Positions 1 to 8,013 of a stretch of DNA of 64,000 nucleotides are shown here, one piece after another; position 1 is the stretch's first letter; each line of letters opens with the position of its first letter. This stretch comes from Sulfurospirillum sp. 1612 (GTDB taxonomy: Bacteria > Campylobacterota > Campylobacteria > Campylobacterales > Sulfurospirillaceae). The position numbers and the translations under genes were made by a program. The notes below the pieces were generated by a model. It saw nothing but the letters and a program-made list of their open reading frames with translations, was not told the origin of the DNA and did no database searches. The stretch is taken from NCBI RefSeq assembly GCF_036556685.1, contig NZ_CP140614.1, positions 620,001 to 684,000 of the forward strand, given 5' to 3'.

Positions 1-1974
1 GAGGGTGAGTATTTGTGATTCAAACAAAGATTGCAACATATTGTTATACAATACCATGAGACTAGTCAGTCTAAATTTGATCTCTTTGTTATCGATGACT
101 TTTGGGAGCTCTTTTTGTAATTTTTTCAAAAATGCATCGCGACGTAAGTCAGGATTTGAGTCAATGACTCGCATCGCAAAGCGCACTTCATTGTCTTGGA
201 TATTGACAAACGGATTGAGGATGATATCACGAAATTTTTGAGGAATTTGTTTGTAAAGTACCGCCAATTCAAAGGTATCAAGATTTTTGTTATCGTTGAG
301 TTTTTTAGCGACTTCTAAAACAGTACCAAATGATTGCACACTACCGATTTCTTTCAATGATTCCAAATAGTGTTGTATGTTGCGAATGGTTTCCATTTTA
401 TTGGGGGAAAACCAGTATTGATTTTGATTTTCACTCTGTCGAAATTCATTTTCAAATTCATCAAATGAATCCGCAGAAGGTGCAGGCTTTTTCTCGGTTT
501 TGAATTTGACAATCAAATCAAGTGGAGTGGTACCTCCTAATTTTTGATCGATGACTTTCATGCTTTGGTAAATTTGGGTGCTTTGTTTGAAATAGTTGAT
601 GAAACTATTCTCAACTTTTAATTTCGTCGCACCATAGAGGGACAAGAGTGTCATCACCACAGCGGATATCAAGATGGCGTTGCCGTGATTTTTAACCAAA
701 GCAGCGCAAAAATGTGTGATACCAGAGCCTATACTATTTTGGCCTGCTGCGTTTGCATCTCTTTTGAAAAGCATCATCGCAGCAGGAAATAATATAAAGG
801 CAATAAAGAGTGACGTTGCCACGCCAATACTCATCATATAACCGAGATTAATAACTGGCTTAAGGTCAGCTAAGATTAAAGAGCCAAATCCTGCAATGGT
901 TGTGATGATAGCATAAAAAGAGGGCTTTGCTTTGGAGGTGACGGTCTCTAGGAGCAACTCTTTTTGAGACCAATCATAGGCATTGGCAAGCTCACGATAG
1001 CGTACGATTAAATGCAAGATGATGGAAATCGTGATGATGAGTTGCAGTGAGATGTAGTTGGAAGATATCACCGTGACATCCCAGCCAAAGAGTCCAAGGA
1101 ATCCTGTTGTAAATACCACAGAAACGATGGAGACAAACACGGGAATGAGGACGAATTTGATTTCTTTAAAGATAATAAATAGCGTGGTGATTAAGAGCAA
1201 TAATAAAACGCTACCATAAATCATCAAATCATTTTTAATAAAATGAATCATATCATTGGCAATCATATTGACCCCGCCTAGAAAAATCTTGGCATGATTT
1301 TGATATTTTGCGATGATGTGACGAATGTTGACAATAGTATCATGATCGATATTCCGGCGGAGATCTTTGTATTTTTTAAAGTTTTTATTGAGCTCTTCAA
1401 GTGCGGTACTATCGCCTTTTGCACGCAAAATATTACGCTTTTTTATAAAATCCTCATATTTGATATCGGGCTTGAGATTGATGAGGAGTGCGGTCGTTTT
1501 AAAATCCTTGCTGAGGAGATTATTCTTGTAAATAGGACTGGTTAAAAACTCTTTTTTTGCTAAGGTTTTGTTGACGTCTTTATCACTCAAGGTGGGTATC
1601 TTTTCGAGTAACTCTTTGAGTGGGCGGGGTGGACTTTGTAGGAGCGGCACATTGAGCATGGAAATAACACTAGTAATCTCAGGTAATTTTTTCAAATCTT
1701 CACTCATTTGCTTCAACGTATCTAAAGAGCGCTTTGAGAGTAGGGGGGAATTAGGTGTGTAGGTGATGACTAAAAAATTTGGCATATAATAGCGTTCACT
1801 TACAGCACGATAAAAAGCGAGATCTTTATCATTGTCCAACAAAAGACTGTCAGCGGAAGCATCGATACTCAGTTTGGTCGAAAAATATCCAAAGACTACT
1901 GTAAAAATCGCCAATAAAAACAGGACGATTTTCGGGAATTTTAGTATGACATTACTATAAAAAGAGCGAATCAT
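1..1974 (-). CDS. MMPL/RND-family inner-membrane transporter (C-terminus beyond window)
   Basis: An open frame of 658 codons runs from an ATG at 1974 to the left edge, so the C-terminus is missing. After a short cytoplasmic N-terminus there is one membrane segment (about residues 10-30), a large periplasmic domain, a cluster of membrane helices (about 235-400), another helix (about 425-445) and the start of a second periplasmic domain. This is the MMPL/HpnN-like RND layout. It starts 6 bases after the mlaC stop and is the third gene of mlaA-mlaC-MMPL. The same trio occurs in Campylobacter (Cj1371-Cj1373 region), where no MlaFEDB ABC transporter accompanies it. By inference it is the energised inner-membrane partner moving phospholipid or another lipid across the envelope. 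Confidence 0.85.
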   Translation of the reverse strand, partial: MIRSFYSNVILKFPKIVLFLLAIFTVVFGYFSTKLSIDASADSLLLDNDKDLAFYRAVSERYYMPNFLVITYTPNSPLLSKRSLDTLKQMSEDLKKLPEITSVISMLNVPLLQSPPRPLKELLEKIPTLSDKDVNKTLAKKEFLTSPIYKNNLLSKDFKTTALLINLKPDIKYEDFIKKRNILRAKGDSTALEELNKNFKKYKDLRRNIDHDTIVNIRHIIAKYQNHAKIFLGGVNMIANDMIHFIKNDLMIYGSVLLLLLITTLFIIFKEIKFVLIPVFVSIVSVVFTTGFLGLFGWDVTVISSNYISLQLIITISIILHLIVRYRELANAYDWSQKELLLETVTSKAKPSFYAIITTIAGFGSLILADLKPVINLGYMMSIGVATSLFIAFILFPAAMMLFKRDANAAGQNSIGSGITHFCAALVKNHGNAILISAVVMTLLSLYGATKLKVENSFINYFKQSTQIYQSMKVIDQKLGGTTPLDLIVKFKTEKKPAPSADSFDEFENEFRQSENQNQYWFSPNKMETIRNIQHYLESLKEIGSVQSFGTVLEVAKKLNDNKNLDTFELAVLYKQIPQKFRDIILNPFVNIQDNEVRFAMRVIDSNPDLRRDAFLKKLQKELPKVIDNKEIKFRLTSLMVLYNNMLQSLFESQILTL

Positions 1975-1980
1975 AAAAAT

Positions 1981-2562
1981 CTAATTTTTAATATCTGCGA
2001 GTTTGGCTAATAGTTCATTAAAACTCTGTTTTTTTAATTCATCTGAAAACTGAGAGCGATAAGTCTGTATGATGCTGACACCGAGAACATCGACATCATA
2101 GATATACCATTGATCATGAGCGGCTTTGTAAAATTTATAGATTACATCAAACTTCTCTTTGTCTCCTTTGATCTGTGTGAGGAGGTGGATTCTATTTGGT
2201 TTGATTTTATCAATTGCATCGACGATGATCTTTTGGTTGTCATATTTGTCAAGTTTGGATTTGTAAGAGGCTTTGAGGCGGGTTGTAAATTTTGTGGTGA
2301 ATTCTTCTTGTTGTGCGCTATTGAGATTTCTCCACGTTCCACTGCCAAGTGAGAGTCGTGCCATCAATTTGTAATCAAAAATTTTGTCAAAAAGGCGGAA
2401 AATCTTCTCTGAGATGACTTCTCTGCTCGTATTGTTATCTTTACCACTTTTGATAATCTGAATGGCTTCATTGATATTACTCTTCATAAAAGGCTCAATT
2501 TGATTCTCCTCTAATGCAAAGAGATTGGCAACTATTAATAAACATAAAATAAATATTTTCAA
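1981..2562 (-). CDS. mlaC: MlaC/Ttg2D-family periplasmic phospholipid-binding protein
   Basis: This 193-residue protein has a cleavable signal peptide (hydrophobic residues 2-16, likely cleavage after LFA). The body reads as MlaC/Ttg2D (Tol_Tol_Ttg2), including the FDYKLMARLSLG segment and a run of positively charged helices. Family members carry lipids between the outer-membrane MlaA complex and the inner-membrane transporter. Translation starts at a TTG, with AGGAG at 2569-2573 six bases upstream and overlapping the mlaA stop codon, so the genes are probably translationally coupled. Neighbours are mlaA upstream and an MMPL transporter downstream. Confidence 0.88.
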   Translation of the reverse strand: MKIFILCLLIVANLFALEENQIEPFMKSNINEAIQIIKSGKDNNTSREVISEKIFRLFDKIFDYKLMARLSLGSGTWRNLNSAQQEEFTTKFTTRLKASYKSKLDKYDNQKIIVDAIDKIKPNRIHLLTQIKGDKEKFDVIYKFYKAAHDQWYIYDVDVLGVSIIQTYRSQFSDELKKQSFNELLAKLADIKN

Positions 2563-2571
2563 ATGAAACTC

Positions 2572-3309
2572 CTATTCTTCTATCAGTTTTTTGCGTCTTT
2601 GTTCATAGATGTTTTTCAAAAAAGGATACAACTCAATAGCATCATTTTTTAATTTTTTGTACTCTCCAACATGAAAAGAGCTATAGTTTATCATCTCCAA
2701 TGCACCGCTTGCATAAGCCTGCGTGCTATTGTCAAAGATATTATATCCACGATTTTCAAAATAATTCAAGGGATTGATGAGAACATCGGTGACCAATCCA
2801 AACGTATCACGTAAGTTTGATGGGCCCAATATCGGTAATACCAGATAAAAGCCACTGCCTGCGCCATAGTATCCAAGGGTTTGTCCAAAATCTTCATCAT
2901 GCGCTTTGATATGAAAATTATTGGTCGCTACATCGCTCAATCCGGCGACTCCTAACGTGGAGTTGATGAGAAAACGTCGGGTTTCATCAAAAGCGTTATG
3001 AAATTTCAATTGTAATGTATTGTTTAAAAATCGCAAAGGAAAGAGTAAATTGTTAAAAACATTATAAATCCCTGTCCTCAGTGGTGTTGGCACGACTGTT
3101 TTATAACCTTTTGCCACAGGGTCTAAAATATTAAGGTAGAAAAAATCATTGAAATTTGTCATGATCTTATTGTATCCGCTGAGAGGATCTGCTACTTGAT
3201 TCTGTTGTGGGGTTTGAAACTCTGCATCAAAGTCATCAAGCGACTGGGTATTGGGATTAGCTGCATACAAAAATGATATGCAGTACAATGTTAATATTAA
3301 AAAACGCAA
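2572..3309 (-). CDS. mlaA: MlaA/VacJ-family outer-membrane lipid-asymmetry protein
   Basis: The 245-residue sequence matches MlaA/VacJ: a DPLSGYNKIMTNFND opening, an LNSTLG-like segment (INSTLGVAGLSD) and the GFYLVLPILGPSNLRDTFG region. MlaA removes misplaced phospholipid from the outer leaflet of the outer membrane. The signal peptide ends in LYAANP and lacks a lipobox Cys at the cleavage point, so this copy may be a soluble or peripherally bound protein rather than a lipoprotein. The start is a TTG with AGGA at 3317-3320, seven bases upstream. Only 19 bases separate it from the tmRNA 3' end, leaving no room for a separate promoter or terminator. Confidence 0.88.
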   Translation of the reverse strand: MRFLILTLYCISFLYAANPNTQSLDDFDAEFQTPQQNQVADPLSGYNKIMTNFNDFFYLNILDPVAKGYKTVVPTPLRTGIYNVFNNLLFPLRFLNNTLQLKFHNAFDETRRFLINSTLGVAGLSDVATNNFHIKAHDEDFGQTLGYYGAGSGFYLVLPILGPSNLRDTFGLVTDVLINPLNYFENRGYNIFDNSTQAYASGALEMINYSSFHVGEYKKLKNDAIELYPFLKNIYEQRRKKLIEE

Positions 3310-3328
3310 TTATTTATCCTATTGTTTA

Positions 3329-3700
3329 TGGTGGAGTTGTCCGGAATCGAACCGGAGTCCAAAAATAGCCACTCTCAGCGTCTACATGCTTAAAATAGTT
3401 GTTAAAATTTCATTTTGCTTCATACAACTAACAAAACTACGCAAAACTAACCTCTAATTTCATCTTAAGCCGAGGTAAACTTAAAATATATCTATCAAGC
3501 TATGATACTTCCAAATTCCCTTTAGATAGAATCAAAGGAGGAAGCAGTCCTTAGTTTTACTAAACTTACGCTACAGCGTAAGCAGGACGATAGTTACTGT
3601 TATTAGCAGTTATTGTTTTGAAGGTTTGGTAACGCAAGACCCTCACTTGCGACATGCAGCCAAAAGATGACACTATTCCTGTCGAAGCCTTGTCAACCCC
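3329..3700 (-). ncRNA. ssrA: transfer-messenger RNA (tmRNA)
   Basis: Reading the minus strand, the RNA starts GGGGTTGACAAGGCTTCGAC at 3700 and ends with a tRNA-like T-arm (GGTTCGATTCC), an acceptor strand and an encoded CCA at 3329. The two ends pair as the alanyl acceptor stem. The tag reading frame at 3607-3566 encodes ANNSNYRPAYAVA followed by TAA, a tag typical of Campylobacterota. tmRNA with SmpB rescues stalled ribosomes and marks the peptide for proteolysis. The total length, about 372 nt, is normal for a one-piece tmRNA. Confidence 0.97.
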
Positions 3701-3723
3701 ATAAAGTCTCTTTTAGAATCAAG

Positions 3724-3752
3724 ATTATACCATAAAAATCAAAATTTAGATA
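3724..3752 (-). promoter_or_regulatory. ssrA promoter (extended -10)
   Basis: On the minus strand TATAAT lies at 3729-3724, preceded by TGG to give an extended -10 (TGnTATAAT). The hexamer 17 bases upstream (TTATCT, 3752-3747) is a weak -35. Predicted initiation is near 3717, about 17 bases before the mature tmRNA 5' end, which fits 5' processing. It probably also drives the mla genes. Confidence 0.7.
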
Positions 3753-3785
3753 AAATACGCCAAAAAGAACAAAGCAAAGGCAGAT

Positions 3786-4313
3786 ATGAAAACGATTAAG
3801 ATAGGGATTGCCATCAGTATATTATTTTTATTTCAAGGTTGTTTGACGCAACAGTACCAGACGATTAACATCCATAAAGGGGACCAGCGAAAACTCTCAA
3901 AACCGATTTCAAAAACATATCGAGATTATAATCATCATGAGGTCAGAACCTATCAGTTTGAAAAACCTGCACAGAACAATATTTATAATGGGAGTATCAA
4001 AGGACGCGTTACGATTATCCAATACGATCAACCTAAAAAATCGTGGTTTTATGAGATCAAAGGTACCGATACAAAAAACTATAAATTGCCCTATGCACGG
4101 TTTTATAATAAGAAAAAATTAGTCAATCGCGGTGATCGGGTTTATGTGATTTTGAAAAATTCACACTTGCAAAAGTTGTACTTTATCGACAAAAGCAATA
4201 AAATGCATCATGATGCCCCTGCGCATAAGACAAAACGCGTGATTTACAAGGGAGAAAGAAAAGTAAGGTCCACAGATATTGCATTGCCACAAGAAGAGCG
4301 TATTAATTTCTAA
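3786..4313 (+). CDS. Hypothetical lipoprotein
   Basis: This 175-residue protein has a type II signal peptide with lipobox FQGC (Cys19). It is basic, rich in Lys, Tyr and His, and contains no domain I can name. The central part (about residues 60-130) alternates short hydrophobic strands with Tyr/Lys turns, suggesting a small beta-rich domain. The start ATG follows AAAGGCAG. It stands alone between the divergent tmRNA gene and a rho-independent terminator at 4402. Lipid anchoring in the periplasm is inferred; the function is unknown. Confidence 0.75.
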   Translation: MKTIKIGIAISILFLFQGCLTQQYQTINIHKGDQRKLSKPISKTYRDYNHHEVRTYQFEKPAQNNIYNGSIKGRVTIIQYDQPKKSWFYEIKGTDTKNYKLPYARFYNKKKLVNRGDRVYVILKNSHLQKLYFIDKSNKMHHDAPAHKTKRVIYKGERKVRSTDIALPQEERINF

Positions 4314-4401
4314 TCCTACGGGATGTTAACCGCTCGTTTACTTTCGTTTCATACAATTTCATTAAGCGAATTTCAAAATACTCCGAAAATATATAATATT
4401 T

Positions 4402-4437
4402 GGAGGCGGTATCAGCCAAGCGCCTCCTCCATTTTTT
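4402..4437 (+). terminator. Rho-independent terminator
   Basis: GGAGGCG (4402-4408) pairs with CGCCTCC (4421-4427), followed by a T run at 4432-4437. It lies about 90 bases after the lipoprotein gene and insulates it from the DctP-like gene downstream. Confidence 0.75.
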
Positions 4438-4527
4438 ATATGCATCATCAGCTACTTCACTTTTTTAATACGATGTTTAAAAAGATTATACTATGATTTG
4501 AAATCAAATTTTTTTCTAGGATACATC

Positions 4528-5520
4528 ATGATGTTTAAAATAGCGCTACTTATCTCTTTTGTTTGTTCTTTCTTGTCTGCGGCTCCTGAGTATACAATAC
4601 GTTTTTCTCACGTCGTCTCACCTAAGACACCCAAAGGAAAAGCAGCACTTTTTTTTAAAGACAAACTCGAATCCCTAACGCATGGCAAGATTGCGGTCAA
4701 AGTCTATCCTAACTCCAAACTCTTTAATGATTCACAAGTCTTACAGGCGATGAAAAAAGGGCAGTTAGAAATGGCGGTGCCGAGTCTCTCAAAACTCTCT
4801 ACTTTAGTACCTCAAGTTGAAATTTTTGATTTGCCTTTTTTGTTTGACAATATGGAACACATCCATAGGGTGATGCGGGGTACAGTAGGAAATACTCTCA
4901 AACAATTGATTACCAACAAAGGTTTTATTGCGCTTGATTATTGGGACAATGGATTCAAACAGCTCTCCTCTTCTAAGACTCCGCTTTTTTCTCCTCGGGA
5001 TGCGCAACACCAAAAATTTAGGATTATGAATTCTGAAGTACTAAAAGAACAATTTAATGCTGTCGGTGCCCAAGCAGAGGTCTTGCCATTTTCAAAAGTC
5101 TATGAAGCACTCAAATCGCATCAAGTAGATGCAGCTGAAAATCCTCTTTCAAATTTTTATACCAAAAAGTTTTATGAAGTTCAAAACAGTTTGGTTTTGA
5201 GTTCGCATGGATATTTGGGATATATTATGCTCATGAGCAAAAGTTTTTGGGATAAATTGCCAAAAAATTTGCAAAAAGATGTAAAACAAGCCAGTGATAT
5301 GGCAACGCAGTATGAGAGAAAATTGGCAAAAGAGATGGAGAGTTCTTACCTAGATAAACTTCAAGAGTATGCAAAAACACATCCAAACTTTCATATTTTA
5401 CGTTTAAATAAAAATGAACGTGATGCGTGGAAACGTGATATTAGTATCATCTACCCAAAATTTTATCCTAATATCGGATTAAAATTGATTGATGAGGTCG
5501 AAAAGGCTAGATATCAATAG
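4528..5520 (+). CDS. DctP-family TRAP solute-binding protein, orphan paralogue
   Basis: This 331-residue periplasmic binding protein has a signal peptide (residues 1-19, cleavage near LSAAP). The DctP fold is recognisable throughout: YTIRFSHVV, the PKGKAA segment, the LDYWDNGFK block, the QKFRIM Arg that normally contacts the substrate carboxylate, and DAAENPLSNF. It is closely similar to the dctP product at 8014-9006 along the whole length. I chose ATG 4528 because TAGGA lies six bases upstream; an in-frame TTG at 4498 would add ten unlikely residues. There are no DctQ or DctM genes beside it. It converges on, and overlaps by 14 bases, the sensor kinase gene. A role as ligand-presenting co-sensor for that kinase is an inference; an alternative is a second receptor sharing DctQM. 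Confidence 0.9.
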   Translation: MMFKIALLISFVCSFLSAAPEYTIRFSHVVSPKTPKGKAALFFKDKLESLTHGKIAVKVYPNSKLFNDSQVLQAMKKGQLEMAVPSLSKLSTLVPQVEIFDLPFLFDNMEHIHRVMRGTVGNTLKQLITNKGFIALDYWDNGFKQLSSSKTPLFSPRDAQHQKFRIMNSEVLKEQFNAVGAQAEVLPFSKVYEALKSHQVDAAENPLSNFYTKKFYEVQNSLVLSSHGYLGYIMLMSKSFWDKLPKNLQKDVKQASDMATQYERKLAKEMESSYLDKLQEYAKTHPNFHILRLNKNERDAWKRDISIIYPKFYPNIGLKLIDEVEKARYQ

Positions 5521-7069
5521 GGATGACGATTGTAAATCGTGCTCCCATATCGCGGTTGGTGGCTAGTAGTTTGCCGCGCATATTCTTTTCAATAATCATT
5601 TTAGACATGTAAAGCCCAATGCCTGTGCCATTGGCATTCCATTTGGTGCTGAAGTAGGGTTCGAATATTTTTTCAATCGGTCTGGTTTTGATGCCAGGCC
5701 CATTATCATCTATATTGATAGTGGCTTGGTCTTCCATTTTATTAATCGTAATTTCAACTGCTTTATTCTCGACATCAGATTCGCTCAGCGCATCTTTGGC
5801 ATTGGAGAGGATATTTAAAAGCACTTGCTCAAATTCGTTTTGATATCCTAATATTTGGGCGTCTTCTTTGATAGTGATAGCGAGTTCAATCTTCTGATTT
5901 TGGATGGTTTTACCGATAATTTTGAGGACATTTTCTAGCGAATTTTTAATACTAAAGTGTTTTTTATCTCTTTGTGGATTAAAGAAATTTCTAAAATCAT
6001 CAATCGTATTGGACATATAATCCAACAATACTTCAGCATCTTTGCTCTTTTCATCCATGATTTTTGAATCCAGTTTCCCCATAACATAGCGAAATTTGAT
6101 GTTCATGATAATCGCAGAGAGTTCAGACAGCGGTTGCCTCCATTGATGCGCAATATTGCTAATCATCTCTCCCAGTGCGATAAATTTGGACTTTTCGATT
6201 AAGAGTCGCTCTTGTTCCCCTCTTTTGGCGACTTCTTTTGCTACTCGTAGTTCTAGTGTTTTATTAAGCTGTTCTAATTCGACGGTTTTTTCTTTGATTT
6301 CTTGATTGTATTGTTTGAAAAATCGATCGATTTGTTTTCCTAGTATAATCGCCAAAATATTAGCAATGAGTGAGAAAAACAAGAAGATGGCGATTGATGA
6401 GGTGATATCTAAACTCATCTTGCGTTTTAGATTGGCCTTTTTTTGTGCTATTTTGGTGTCGATATTGTCCAGATATGTTCCTGCTGCTACGACCCAATTC
6501 CACTTTTTGTAGAGTTTAAAATACGATACTTTCGGACGTATTTCATGGGTGTCTGGTTTTTTATAGAGGTACTGGACAAAAGAATAGCCTTGTTTTTTTA
6601 TGTCTTGGAGAAAAATCTTGCGAAACGTTTTGCCATTGGCATCTTGGTAGTTGGCTGAGATAAATTTACGAATTAAATCTTGGCGATTTGGATTGACGAG
6701 CATTCTGGCAAATTGGTCTCCCCCTTTGTAATCTAAGACTTCATACACAAAAATATAGTTGCTTTGATCTTCACCAAATTTTATATGTTTGATGAGTTCA
6801 AGGGTGTCTTGCTTGAGTGCTTTTTCACTGAGTCCGTGAGAAGATGATCTTCGGTATTTTATGTATTCGATGACGGAGTCTACTTCTCTTTGAATTTCAT
6901 TTTTTTTGACATTGACAAAGGCTGTTTTCATATCTTTGATTTCTCGATCCAAAATCGCATATTGTTTCGAGATAAAAAAGTAGCTAATCACAATAACCAA
7001 AGAGCTGATGATAAACATCGAACTTAAGATAATGACAGTGGAAATGTTGTCTTCTTTGAGTATTTTCAA
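5507..7069 (-). CDS. Cache-domain sensor histidine kinase (probable C4-dicarboxylate sensor)
   Basis: The 520-residue protein has membrane segments at about 12-33 and 222-246 enclosing a periplasmic single-Cache domain (about 40-215, ending WVVAAGTYLDNID). A coiled coil follows (about 250-295), then the phospho-acceptor His308 in IAHQWRQPL, an N box NILSNAKDAL and G boxes DNGPGI and GTGIGL. Translation begins at a TTG with GGAT upstream. Its likely partner is the OmpR-type regulator divergently encoded at 7189, and the dctPQM genes follow that regulator. Cache sensors of this type detect small carboxylates, so control of C4-dicarboxylate or related acid uptake is the most economical reading. 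The ligand is not shown by sequence. Confidence 0.88.
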   Translation of the reverse strand: MKILKEDNISTVIILSSMFIISSLVIVISYFFISKQYAILDREIKDMKTAFVNVKKNEIQREVDSVIEYIKYRRSSSHGLSEKALKQDTLELIKHIKFGEDQSNYIFVYEVLDYKGGDQFARMLVNPNRQDLIRKFISANYQDANGKTFRKIFLQDIKKQGYSFVQYLYKKPDTHEIRPKVSYFKLYKKWNWVVAAGTYLDNIDTKIAQKKANLKRKMSLDITSSIAIFLFFSLIANILAIILGKQIDRFFKQYNQEIKEKTVELEQLNKTLELRVAKEVAKRGEQERLLIEKSKFIALGEMISNIAHQWRQPLSELSAIIMNIKFRYVMGKLDSKIMDEKSKDAEVLLDYMSNTIDDFRNFFNPQRDKKHFSIKNSLENVLKIIGKTIQNQKIELAITIKEDAQILGYQNEFEQVLLNILSNAKDALSESDVENKAVEITINKMEDQATINIDDNGPGIKTRPIEKIFEPYFSTKWNANGTGIGLYMSKMIIEKNMRGKLLATNRDMGARFTIVIPIDI

Positions 7070-7102
7070 GGCAAATCCATTTTTTATTGAATATAATTAT
7101 AA

Positions 7103-7148
7103 AATTAAGCTAAATTATATTATCATAACACAAATTTTAGGCTTAATT
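7103..7148. promoter_or_regulatory. Inverted repeat in the kinase/regulator divergent promoter region
   Basis: AATTAAGC-TAAATT (7103-7116) is mirrored by AATTTTAG-GCTTAATT (7133-7148), an imperfect inverted repeat with perfect 8-base outer arms. It lies between the divergent sensor kinase and response regulator genes, next to TATAAT-like sequences, so it could be an operator or a leader hairpin. Confidence 0.5.
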
Positions 7149-7188
7149 TATAAATGAACCAATGGACTATATGTTAAGGGGAAGCGAT

Positions 7189-7863
7189 ATGGATGAAAAA
7201 ATGCTTGAGAAACTCTCAAAATATTCTGTACTTTATGCAGAAGATGAAGCCGGTATTAGACAAAACGTTGCAGAGATGTTATCACTATTTTTCAAAGAGG
7301 TTTATCTTGCAAAAGATGGTATGGAAGCGTATGAACTTTTTGTAGAAAAATCTCCAGATTTAGTGATTACAGATATTAAAATGCCCATACTTGATGGGAT
7401 TGAACTCACGAAAAAAATACGAGAACAAGACTCCAAAGCACAGATTTTAATCCTCTCTGCCTACACTGAGGTTGATTATATGTTGGCCGCAGTCGAACTC
7501 TCTTTAGTGCGTTATATTGTGAAGCCGATTACCGAGACAAAACTAGTAGATGCATTAAATAAATTTCTAGAATCAAAAGAGAGCAGTGGTATGATTGAGT
7601 TTCATGATGGTTGGTTTTATGATACGCATAAGAAGCAGATTATTCATGAAGACCAAGTATTTGAATTGACGAAAAAAGAAGTCAAGTTTCTCGAGCTCAT
7701 TTTTGAACGTGATAGTGTGATTACTTACGAAGAAATTGAACGTGAACTGTGGGAAGATGAATACATGAGCCTCAATGCTTTGCGTTTGATGATGAAAAAC
7801 TTAAGAAAGAAGCTACCAAAAGGGAGTTTAAGAAATATACAAAGTGTTGGTTACAAGTTGTAA
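7189..7863 (+). CDS. OmpR/PhoB-type response regulator
   Basis: This 224-residue protein has a receiver domain (about 10-125; acidic pocket Glu18-Asp19, phospho-acceptor Asp62 in VITDIKMP, Lys in the YIVKPI motif) and a C-terminal winged helix (about 140-224, ending VGYKL). ATG 7189 is preferred because AAGGGG at 7176-7181 precedes it; an upstream in-frame ATG at 7162 lacks a ribosome site. It is divergent from the Cache kinase and immediately upstream of dctPQM, so it is the natural regulator of that transporter. Paired TGTWAC-like boxes near dctP, the porins and livK are candidate targets. The last bases of the gene lie inside a 15-bp palindrome containing the same box. Confidence 0.92.
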   Translation: MDEKMLEKLSKYSVLYAEDEAGIRQNVAEMLSLFFKEVYLAKDGMEAYELFVEKSPDLVITDIKMPILDGIELTKKIREQDSKAQILILSAYTEVDYMLAAVELSLVRYIVKPITETKLVDALNKFLESKESSGMIEFHDGWFYDTHKKQIIHEDQVFELTKKEVKFLELIFERDSVITYEEIERELWEDEYMSLNALRLMMKNLRKKLPKGSLRNIQSVGYKL

Positions 7864-7980
7864 CAAGAATTTTTTGATTTTTTCTATTTGTTACTAATTG
7901 TAATAAAATTTTCACAATAACTGCTTTGTTTCTCAATTTTTATTCACCTACATAATATAGACACATCTTTTTATTATAAT
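7850..7980 (+). promoter_or_regulatory. dctP upstream region: TGTWAC boxes and -10 element
   Basis: A perfect 15-bp palindrome GTTACAAGTTGTAAC spans 7850-7864 across the regulator's stop codon. A second box pair, TGTTAC (7889-7894) and TGTAAT (7899-7904), has a 10-bp period. A TATAAT -10 lies at 7975-7980 with no recognisable -35, as expected for an activator-dependent promoter. The box pair starts 86 bp upstream of the -10. Confidence 0.6.
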
Positions 7981-8013
7981 CAATTTGAATACAAAATTTT
8001 CAAGGAGATTGTT

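Noticed and set aside
3251-3457. A short plus-strand open frame over the mlaA start and tmRNA
   Set aside because: It overlaps the tRNA-like end of tmRNA and the mlaA signal peptide on the other strand. The open frame is incidental.
7864-8013. A sigma-54 promoter for dctP, as in some rhizobial dct systems
   Set aside because: No TGGCAC-N5-TTGCA sequence is present, and the regulator is OmpR-type without a sigma-54 interaction domain.
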